Assembly (NCBI RefSeq): GCF_001426375.1
Contig: NZ_LMEO01000045.1
Span: 929,173 to 993,172 of the forward strand
DNA: 64,000 nt
Source: Paenibacillus sp. Root444D2
Lineage (GTDB): Bacteria; Bacillota; Bacilli; Paenibacillales; NBRC-103111
Direction of reading: 5' to 3'
Position numbers and translations under genes: made by a program. Shown here one piece after another: positions 8,421 to 15,810 of this stretch (position 1 is its first letter; every line of letters begins with the position of its first letter). Below the pieces are notes generated by a model. That model was not told the origin of the DNA, did not search any database, and was given only the letters and a program-made list of their open reading frames with translations.

Positions 8421-9923
8421 TTACACTTCCCTCATTCGTTTGAAAAGCTTTAGCAATCCGTCTTGGTGTTCGTTCATCCATTCCGCCAACTTTCCTCTCA
8501 TGAACGCGAGCGAGGATGCGTATGTTGGATTAGCGACCTGATTGAACATTTCATGCGGGTCCTGATTAAGGTCGTATAGTTCGTCCAGGTCACCGCAGTT
8601 AAAAACGTACTTTAGATTGCTGTGCCGAATCATCCGCTGCGTGAATAGCACATTTTCTAGGCCGGAGCATTCCGTCACGACGCAATCCGGCCAATCGGTG
8701 ACGGATTCCTCATCCAAAAGCGGCACGAACGAACGACCGTCTCGGGAGTTTGCCGTTTCCCGAGGTACCCCGGACAGCTCTAGAATCGTGGAATACAAAT
8801 CGCAGGAGCCGACGAACCGATTTTCTCTTCGCATCTCTTGTTTGGACCCGGCTGGCTTTACGAGCAACGGAATGCGGCAAGTCTCTTCATACATGAAGAA
8901 CGCTTTATCACTCAAGCCACCGTGTATGCCAAGCGATTCGCCATGGTCAGCTGAGAAGATGATCGTCGTATGATCAAACAAATCGTTTCGCTTCATATAA
9001 TCGAGAAGTCTTCCTATTTGTTCATCAATCGAGCTCATAAAACCGTAATAGTGCTTAACGTAAGGATCAAAAGCCGACCAATCCTTGGAATTGGCCATTC
9101 GGGCTTTATGAATCGATGGCTTATTCTCGTTGTTGTCATAAAAATTAGGCCAGGGTTCTAACTGCTGATTCCGGTATAAATCGAGATGCTTCGTCGGGGC
9201 CATATAGGGCTCGTGAGGTCCCCAAAAATTCAAAGCGAAGAAGAACGGACTGCTGCGACGACGGAAACGGTCGATGTAATGAATAGCCCTATCGGTTAAA
9301 TAATACTCCACTGTCGATTCGATTGGAGACACGACCTCCGATGCGGTATGTACGTCAAAATTGCCGGATAACGTGTTTACCGTTTCGAAGCGGAGATTGT
9401 TTTCCTCCAAGTAGTGTAGATACTCCGGATATTCGTAACCGCCATCCCCGTGCCCAGGAAAATCGTCGCCTTCGTACCCCAAGTCGGTGGGCAGGCTGCG
9501 GATATTATATTGAAACTCGGGAAACGTAATCGATTTCTTGCCATATCTTCGGAAATCCTCAGTTTCGATAATCTCTTTTCCGTGGCCCAGATGCCATTTC
9601 CCGGTGTATCCGGCACTATAGTCTTGCTTCAAAAGCTGGCGGCTGAGCAGCATCGGGTCATCAGGCAGCTCGCGGATCAGACAATGGGCTCCATAGGTAT
9701 TGGCCTGCATGCCGACGTTGAACGGATAATATCCTGTTTGCAGAGACGCTCTGGCTGGCGTACAGATGGGGCAGCTTGCATACGCATTATCAAAAACAAT
9801 GCTCCCTTCCGCCAATAGGTCGAGATTTGGCGTCTGACATACCGTGCCCCCATAACATTTCATCGTATCGATACGCTGCTGGTCGGTCAAAATCAACAAA
9901 ATATTTGGGCGTTTCTCATTCAT
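8421..9923 (-). CDS. Type I formylglycine-dependent sulfatase, cytoplasmic
   Basis: The 500-residue protein begins with the alkaline-phosphatase-fold strand NILLILTDQQR, whose Asp14 is a metal ligand. It carries the sulfatase signature C-T-P-A-R at residues 54-58, where Cys54 would be matured to formylglycine. Later HGDGGYEY, NFWGPHEPY and FSADHGESLG match the metal and sulfate site of S1 sulfatases. ATG 9923 is chosen because GGAAAGGAG lies just upstream; a TTG further up would include that site. No signal peptide is present, so it should desulfate imported oligosaccharides inside the cell. No maturation enzyme (FGE or anSME) is encoded in the window. It is the last gene of the long minus-strand run. 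Confidence 0.92.
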   Translation of the reverse strand: MNEKRPNILLILTDQQRIDTMKCYGGTVCQTPNLDLLAEGSIVFDNAYASCPICTPARASLQTGYYPFNVGMQANTYGAHCLIRELPDDPMLLSRQLLKQDYSAGYTGKWHLGHGKEIIETEDFRRYGKKSITFPEFQYNIRSLPTDLGYEGDDFPGHGDGGYEYPEYLHYLEENNLRFETVNTLSGNFDVHTASEVVSPIESTVEYYLTDRAIHYIDRFRRRSSPFFFALNFWGPHEPYMAPTKHLDLYRNQQLEPWPNFYDNNENKPSIHKARMANSKDWSAFDPYVKHYYGFMSSIDEQIGRLLDYMKRNDLFDHTTIIFSADHGESLGIHGGLSDKAFFMYEETCRIPLLVKPAGSKQEMRRENRFVGSCDLYSTILELSGVPRETANSRDGRSFVPLLDEESVTDWPDCVVTECSGLENVLFTQRMIRHSNLKYVFNCGDLDELYDLNQDPHEMFNQVANPTYASSLAFMRGKLAEWMNEHQDGLLKLFKRMREV

Positions 9924-9964
9924 TTCGCTTTTCTCCTTTCCCAACTAATTACAGGCTAAGAATG

Positions 9965-10840
9965 CTACCCTCTGAAGAGATATGTCGGACGGCCTTTGAT
10001 GCCGATTTTCGCACGGAACAAACCGCCTGCCGATGGTTGTTCTGCGTGGGCATCCTCCGATAAAGGGGAACTGGCCGACGTGATGTACAATTCGTCCATA
10101 TCCTTACCACCGAAAACACAGGATGTTACATATTTTACCGGCAATTCAACGACCGCCAACCGCTCACCCGTAGCAGGGTTCCACCTACTCACTTTCCACC
10201 CGCCCCATTCAGCTACCCAGATCATACCTTCTACGTCAGAGGTCATGCCGTCGGGTAAAATCTCTGTTCCCGGATAAGAGATCACCGTGCGTTTACCGGC
10301 AACTAGTCCCGTTTCCATGTCATAATCAAAAGCGTCCACTCGGTAGGCAAGTGAATCGATATAGTACATCGTCTTTTCGTCAATGGACCAGGTGATACCG
10401 TTGGAGCAACCGATGCCTGCATCCAATTGCTTGTAACTCCCATCTGGGTAGAAGACATACAGCGCCCCTTCCCGCTTGTTCCCCTTGGAGGCTGTACCCG
10501 CAAAAAATCGACCTTTCGGATCGCATTTACCGTCGTTAAAACGGTTCTGCGGAAGGTGGCTTTCCGGATCGCAAAATAAATCTAACTTTCCATCTTCCGG
10601 ATTATATAAAGCCAATCCTCGTTCTCCCGCAATTAGGAGGCCTCCACTTTCCCTGAGCGCAAATGAAGCGATTCTCATCGGCAGCTTTCGTATGCGGTGA
10701 ATTCCGCTGGAAAGGTAATAATCGTGTAAAGTCCCTTCGTCGTAATCAATCCAAAGGACCTGTTGCCAGGAGGGGGCCCAGACAGGACCTTCCCCTAATG
10801 AACATTTTGCATCGACAACAAGCTCAGCCTTGTATTTCAT
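9965..10840 (-). CDS. SMP-30/gluconolactonase/LRE family lactonase
   Basis: A 291-residue cytoplasmic six-bladed propeller. LGEGPVW near residues 15-21 gives the metal-binding Glu17, NRFNDGKCDPKGRFFAGT the central metal/substrate loop, GCSNGITWS the Asn ligand region and DGMTSDVEGMIWVAEWGG the later blade. Family members open aldonolactones (gluconolactone, rhamnonolactone and others) to aldonic acids. With the neighbouring oxidoreductases and the ketoglutaric semialdehyde dehydrogenase this suggests a non-phosphorylating oxidative route for a released sugar (inference). It sits 41 bases upstream of the sulfatase start in the same direction and 27 bases after the mutarotase-like gene. Confidence 0.88.
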   Translation of the reverse strand: MKYKAELVVDAKCSLGEGPVWAPSWQQVLWIDYDEGTLHDYYLSSGIHRIRKLPMRIASFALRESGGLLIAGERGLALYNPEDGKLDLFCDPESHLPQNRFNDGKCDPKGRFFAGTASKGNKREGALYVFYPDGSYKQLDAGIGCSNGITWSIDEKTMYYIDSLAYRVDAFDYDMETGLVAGKRTVISYPGTEILPDGMTSDVEGMIWVAEWGGWKVSRWNPATGERLAVVELPVKYVTSCVFGGKDMDELYITSASSPLSEDAHAEQPSAGGLFRAKIGIKGRPTYLFRG

Positions 10841-10867
10841 GGCGTCTCCCCCCTTTTCAATTTTGGC

Positions 10868-11995
10868 TCATTCAGGCGAGCGTGGTAACCAATCATTGGC
10901 CTTAGCACATTCCTGCCATTGTACCTCCCCGTCCGGTGTAATCCGCTGCAATTTCCCTTCATAGGCAAAAGCTACCGTGTTAAACGTGATGGATTTCTTT
11001 TCGAATGGAGCAAAAAGCATAGCAGTGCCGTTGGCGACTGCACCAGCTAATCCCGGCAAGTCCGGTCCAGGAATGCTGCTGAAAGGCTCAATTCCCATCG
11101 TGTAAGCTCGGCCGAACCATGGAGCGCCGGTCGTTCCGCCAAACTCTTGCCAAATCCAAAGATGCGGCCAAACTTCAAGTGGCCAGCTTATTCCAAACCC
11201 CATCCCCAGCTGTGGATTACATGCCGCTACCCAACCTTCTTCTAGCTCTGCAGCAAAAAGCATATCAGCAGCCAACTGTTCGCGTGGCGGCATTCGTCTC
11301 AAATCGACGGGCTGTCCTTCCCGTCCCGGCAGATAAGGCCATTCGCCGGACGTCCCAGGCACAACTCGTCCCGGCAAGTCTTCCCCGCCTGCTGAACGAG
11401 TAATACGGCAGGGTGGCAAATGCAGCTCTAATCCCGGACCGAGGAATGGCTCGCCTATTGCTGGATGTTGCCCCCACATGCAATGAACTTCTACAGGGCT
11501 AACATTTTCTACCGTTTCACGAATTTGTAGCGTACCGCTTCCCCGTTTGAGTCGCAGCTCTCTTTCCATGCGGAAAGGCAAACGTTGCGTCTCCACCCGC
11601 ATCAACAGGGCGACTTCGTCGGGTGTATCCAATAATACTTCATACTCCCAAGCCATTAGACTTGCCTCGCCATGCATTCCTTGCTCAGCCCCCTTGTAAG
11701 TGGAGGCCATACTTCCTGCTGGAAAGATCACTTGCCAGCCGCCCGGATAATGGTCCGTCCAATTGCCTCGGGGGTTTGATGTGGTTGGAACCCATTTCCC
11801 CCATGTCCGCATTCCCCACGGAGCCCGGTACATGACATCCACATCCAAAGGTTTGTAGCGGAATTCCACAATGCTGCCCCCCTGATCTAAAAGCAGAGTG
11901 ACCGCTATTTGTTCATTCTCTAACACAGCCATTCTTTGTCCCTGATATATGATCTCACAGCTGATACGCGCAGCGCTGCTCCGTGGTAAATACAC
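10868..11995 (-). CDS. Aldose-1-epimerase (galactose mutarotase)-like protein
   Basis: The 375-residue protein starts at GTG 11995, supported by GGAGGA seven bases upstream. It is beta-rich and shows the superfamily landmarks HYPGGWQ, a His-containing HGEASLMAWEY block (first catalytic His region) and MWGQHPAIGEPFL (second His). A carboxylate near the C-terminus would be the base, but I cannot place it securely. Such proteins interconvert anomers or act as carbohydrate-binding DUF4432-like proteins. It lies inside the catabolic run, 27 bases before the lactonase gene, so it likely delivers the right anomer for oxidation (inference). Confidence 0.75.
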   Translation of the reverse strand: MYLPRSSAARISCEIIYQGQRMAVLENEQIAVTLLLDQGGSIVEFRYKPLDVDVMYRAPWGMRTWGKWVPTTSNPRGNWTDHYPGGWQVIFPAGSMASTYKGAEQGMHGEASLMAWEYEVLLDTPDEVALLMRVETQRLPFRMERELRLKRGSGTLQIRETVENVSPVEVHCMWGQHPAIGEPFLGPGLELHLPPCRITRSAGGEDLPGRVVPGTSGEWPYLPGREGQPVDLRRMPPREQLAADMLFAAELEEGWVAACNPQLGMGFGISWPLEVWPHLWIWQEFGGTTGAPWFGRAYTMGIEPFSSIPGPDLPGLAGAVANGTAMLFAPFEKKSITFNTVAFAYEGKLQRITPDGEVQWQECAKANDWLPRSPE

Positions 11996-12025
11996 GACCT
12001 CTCCTCCTTTTCACTCGGGCTTTAT

Positions 12026-14470
12026 TTAAAAGTCCAAAATTTCCGTCGAATCTGGCGCAAGTTCGATCATTCGCCGATACCCTTTAGCATGGTGAAGTAC
12101 AATCGAGGCGATTTTCTCTCTCCGATTCGTCAAATATAGACGATTAGGCAGCGCTGATATCTCTAATGTACATGAACCCGTTTGCCTTGCATCTATCATC
12201 TCCAACGTCCATTCACTACTTAGAAATCCGCTCGTAAAAGCGTCCAATTTGCCGCTCCAGAAGTACGTATTCTCTTCAATCCGATTATTTCCTTCGTATA
12301 AGGGGAATCGGTTCAGTTTCAAATTACTTTCCCTTTTAGTTTGGACCGTCAGACCAGATGTATTGAAATTTGTGAATACTAACTGTCCCTCACATTCAAG
12401 CAGCACAACCCCATCTTTTTCACAAGTAAAAAGGTGCGTTTGATTCGCAATGGCATTCGTCTCCTCCTTGGTTCGGTTAGGCAAGCTGACCACTACAAAA
12501 GGCGCCAGTGTGCTTGGACAATTGAACGTTTCTTCGCTGCGCCTGTTTAAGATGAGAATATCCTCTACGCCCTTCCATTTCGGATATTCATGCTGATTGA
12601 CGTACCGTATTCCTTGGGAACCGAATAGGACATATCCGATTTCCTCATCCACCTGAACCCATTTCGTCGGATCAAAATCTGTCATCCTATTCGGTTCACG
12701 ACCGTAAAACCCTTCGTATGAAACGGTTTGATCTGGGAAGTAAAGCGTCTTGCGGCCCTGTGCTAACTCCGGCATAGCGCTGTATCGTTCATTGCGGATT
12801 CCAATCATCCCGGTATTCATTTCAGCAATCTTACAAGACTTCAAAACTTGAATACGTTCTATATAGACCGTTTTCTGATCTGACAAAGATACAAAAGCTA
12901 CATCCTGCCGAAGCTCTCCGTCCCCCCGCATAAACGAAGCTATCGCACCGAAACCATCTTCATAGGCACGAATGTTTTCCCTCTCGGTTTGCAGAACGAA
13001 TCGTTCGTTAAAGAGCAAGGATCTCGGCGAATCAACCTCAAAATTTACTGTACCTGTGTAACTAGCAGGCAGCGGCGTGATGCTCCAACAACCTTTTGCA
13101 GGGAAAGTCAGTCCCATCACACGGTTACGCCAACTGAAGCTTGAAAAGCTATCTCGCGTCCTGTGAATCACCGAACAGCCATACGGATACACGTAAACTC
13201 CACTCAGTCTATCTGCCATTTCGTCCGAATCGCTGACATCCGTACCCGCGCCTCCAAACAAGTGAAGTAAGCAGGAAGTGACCAAGTCCTTAGCGGATGT
13301 ATGCTCCATATCTTTGGCCGTTTGATAACCGGAGATGATGCATTGCTCCCCGTTTTCCTCCAAAAGGCAACCTTGTTCATTACTATTCTGAATACCTTCA
13401 ATGATGGCAAGAGCTCTTCGTTCTAACAATGACGCATCCCTATCCTTGTGAATCACATTCATAAACGCATGGGTAAATTGACGTTCGTGCTGCCTGTTAT
13501 ACCACCAATCCTGACCTTGTACGGGGACAGCTAAGCCGTCAAACTGCGCCCACACTTTAATCGTTTTATTGTAGAGAGACTCATTGTTATACAGCACCGT
13601 TTCCGCAATGGGTTCATCTCCCATTAAGGAAAATACTGCATGAATCCCTCGTAGATTAATGCCCGCACAAATATATCCGGGGTGTGCGAAACCGTGGTTT
13701 TCCGTCGTAAAGTCGGGGTGGAACGTAACGGTATTTATGGATCGCGGTTCCGCAATTCGATCAATCGGCGTCGTGATGGCGTTTAATGACCAGGCTTCAA
13801 AACCCTTTTTCCACATTTCATGCTGAGGGTGGTTAGGAAACAGCGCAAGTGCCGCTGCAATTCCACCTGCAGTCCAAGCATTCTCCTCGGTTTGCGTGTC
13901 ATGATAAGCTCCATTTCTCGGATCCTCTTCGCACCAGCGGTCGGCATAACTGGTCAGCACATTCGCGACCAAATATCGTGTTTCTTCGTCTAGATCTTCC
14001 CAGAGCAGCCACGCCGATAACCCGAAGGAAGCAACCGTCACGCCGGTTTGGCTGGCCGGAAAGAACTTTTGCCCTCTTCCGCCCCATTTCGTCAAGCTGC
14101 AAAAATGGTTCCTCCCTTCAGCCCGCACACAATCCTCCGGACCTGTATCGTGAGTGAAACCTAAATAGCGGATCGCTGCAATCGCTTTCCGCTTTACTTC
14201 TTCACGAGGGATTCCTGTCAACTTTTCCTCATAATTCGAATGTTTCGCAAGCAATGCATATACGGATGCCGTATAGGCGGTTTCCAGCCCATACCAATAG
14301 GCACCGCCAAAGAAGTGCCCACATGCAGGGCGCCAAGACCAATCTTCAAACTGCCTGTCAGCATAGGGAAGCCACTTTTGCAAAATACGGCGAATTCGTC
14401 CGGACATTTCATTCTCGGAAGCTTTATGCCATGCGATCATTCGAATACGCAAGCTCTCTCCGTTGGACAT
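12026..14470 (-). CDS. Large alpha/alpha-toroid protein, candidate intracellular polysaccharide lyase or hydrolase
   Basis: An 814-residue protein without a signal peptide. The first half is helical with aromatic-rich hairpins (FEDWSWRPACGHFFGG, GAYWYGLETAYTA, ENAWTAGGIAAALALFPNHP), as in alpha/alpha toroids. Conserved-looking polar sites TTENHGFAHPGYICAG and QGQDWWYNRQHERQ supply Asn, His, Tyr and Arg in an arrangement reminiscent of toroid polysaccharide lyases. The second half is a beta-sandwich region, also usual for lyases and heparinase-like proteins. I do not recognise a specific family, and a hydrolase is equally possible. ATG 14470 has GGAGA at good spacing. It lies 29 bases after the aminotransferase gene in the same run. 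Confidence 0.6.
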   Translation of the reverse strand: MSNGESLRIRMIAWHKASENEMSGRIRRILQKWLPYADRQFEDWSWRPACGHFFGGAYWYGLETAYTASVYALLAKHSNYEEKLTGIPREEVKRKAIAAIRYLGFTHDTGPEDCVRAEGRNHFCSLTKWGGRGQKFFPASQTGVTVASFGLSAWLLWEDLDEETRYLVANVLTSYADRWCEEDPRNGAYHDTQTEENAWTAGGIAAALALFPNHPQHEMWKKGFEAWSLNAITTPIDRIAEPRSINTVTFHPDFTTENHGFAHPGYICAGINLRGIHAVFSLMGDEPIAETVLYNNESLYNKTIKVWAQFDGLAVPVQGQDWWYNRQHERQFTHAFMNVIHKDRDASLLERRALAIIEGIQNSNEQGCLLEENGEQCIISGYQTAKDMEHTSAKDLVTSCLLHLFGGAGTDVSDSDEMADRLSGVYVYPYGCSVIHRTRDSFSSFSWRNRVMGLTFPAKGCWSITPLPASYTGTVNFEVDSPRSLLFNERFVLQTERENIRAYEDGFGAIASFMRGDGELRQDVAFVSLSDQKTVYIERIQVLKSCKIAEMNTGMIGIRNERYSAMPELAQGRKTLYFPDQTVSYEGFYGREPNRMTDFDPTKWVQVDEEIGYVLFGSQGIRYVNQHEYPKWKGVEDILILNRRSEETFNCPSTLAPFVVVSLPNRTKEETNAIANQTHLFTCEKDGVVLLECEGQLVFTNFNTSGLTVQTKRESNLKLNRFPLYEGNNRIEENTYFWSGKLDAFTSGFLSSEWTLEMIDARQTGSCTLEISALPNRLYLTNRREKIASIVLHHAKGYRRMIELAPDSTEILDF

Positions 14471-14499
14471 AAAAGGATCTCCAATCTCGCTTTACAATG

Positions 14500-15810
14500 T
14501 TAAAGGCTGCTAAAAACAAGGTCAGCGACATGAAGTGTTTGATTCACTTCTTTTTCTCGATGGACTGTGGAAACGTACCATAAGCCATTTGGTCTTACTA
14601 ATACTCCTTGCTGCAGCATTCGCTCCGCAAATGTCGCATATTTACCAGCATCCCGTTTGGAGAATGCAGCAAAATTACTCACCTCCGGAAGGTCGACGAA
14701 CATCATGTGAAATACCGGTCCAACCTGGTTCACTACTCCAGGAATTCCATGTTTCTGAAGCAGCCCGCGAAGTCCGTCGACCAAGCCTTTGGCTGTGTCT
14801 TCCATCTGTTGGAAAACAGCACCGCCATCCCTTGAAAGCACGTCTAAAACCGCAAGTGCTGCTGAAGTGGAGATACAGTTGCCATTCAACGTCCCTAAGT
14901 GACTGACCTCTCCTGTAGTGATAAGATTCATCCATTCCTTTTTACCGGCTACCGCACTTAACGCGATACCGCCAGCTAAAGCTTTTCCCATTACAATCAA
15001 ATCAGGCAGGATGCCGAAACGACCATGAGCCCCTCCAAGACCAAGCCGGAATCCGGTAATCACTTCATCGAAAATAAGCGTAATACCGAGTTCTTCGGTC
15101 AGCTTCCGCATCGACTCTAAGTAACCAGGCTGAGGCGCGAGGCAGCCAGAGTTGCACATGACAGGCTCTGTAATGACAGCGGCAATCTCATTGTGATGCG
15201 CTCTAAGCAGGTCCTCCAGCGCTTGCAGATCATTCCACGGCAGCAAGATGACTTCCTGCAGGCAAACTTCGCTCTGCCCTCCTGTTCCTGGAAGGATGAC
15301 AGAATCTGCGTTCGCCTGACCGACTCCTTTTTTCATGTCGGCACTCGGGAATGAAGTGAATATAGAATCCGACCAACCGTGGTAATGACCGTGGAACCGT
15401 ACGATTTTGCGTTTGCCTGTGTAAGCCTTCGCTACGCGCAACGCAAGCATGACAGCCTCGGTGCCGGAACCGCTGAAAGCTGCTAATTCTGCACCTGGCA
15501 GCACCTCTACGAGCCGCTTCGCCAGTTCTATTTCTCCTTTGTGCTGTAGCCCGTACGTGAATCCGCCCTGCATAGCCTTGTGGATGCGATCCGTTAGCTC
15601 CGGATGGGCATGACCCAGAATAAGCGGTCCATAGGCTAGTAAATAATCGACATATTCATTGCCATCGATGTCACGAATATAGGCGCCGGAAGCGGAATCA
15701 GCGAAGAGCGGAGCAGGTTTCATCGCTGCCCGAAGCGAACTGGCTACTCCCCCTGCTAAATATTGAGAGGATGTTTCAAAATGGGACTTCGATTGAGCAT
15801 AGCTTTTCAT
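14500..15810 (-). CDS. Class III PLP aminotransferase, glutamate-1-semialdehyde aminomutase-like
   Basis: ATG 15810 is chosen because GGAGG lies 8 bases upstream, inside the end of the preceding gene (35-base overlap); the product is 436 residues. It shows the GSAM/class III features: AFSGSGTEAVMLALRVAKA (phosphate loop), RFHGHYHGW, LIFDEVITGFR with PLP-binding Asp248, and MGKALAGG with the Schiff-base Lys276. GSAM itself makes 5-aminolevulinate, but paralogs inside sugar loci act on other amino compounds. Here it is surrounded by a rhamnosidase, a DegT aminotransferase and oxidoreductases, so heme synthesis is unlikely. Probably amination, deamination or amino transfer on a sugar-derived compound (inference). 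Confidence 0.88.
   Translation of the reverse strand: MKSYAQSKSHFETSSQYLAGGVASSLRAAMKPAPLFADSASGAYIRDIDGNEYVDYLLAYGPLILGHAHPELTDRIHKAMQGGFTYGLQHKGEIELAKRLVEVLPGAELAAFSGSGTEAVMLALRVAKAYTGKRKIVRFHGHYHGWSDSIFTSFPSADMKKGVGQANADSVILPGTGGQSEVCLQEVILLPWNDLQALEDLLRAHHNEIAAVITEPVMCNSGCLAPQPGYLESMRKLTEELGITLIFDEVITGFRLGLGGAHGRFGILPDLIVMGKALAGGIALSAVAGKKEWMNLITTGEVSHLGTLNGNCISTSAALAVLDVLSRDGGAVFQQMEDTAKGLVDGLRGLLQKHGIPGVVNQVGPVFHMMFVDLPEVSNFAAFSKRDAGKYATFAERMLQQGVLVRPNGLWYVSTVHREKEVNQTLHVADLVFSSL

Noticed and set aside
14500..15810. HemL-type glutamate-1-semialdehyde aminomutase for heme synthesis
   Set aside because: Family motifs fit, but the gene is embedded in a sugar operon with no other heme gene, so a different substrate is more likely.
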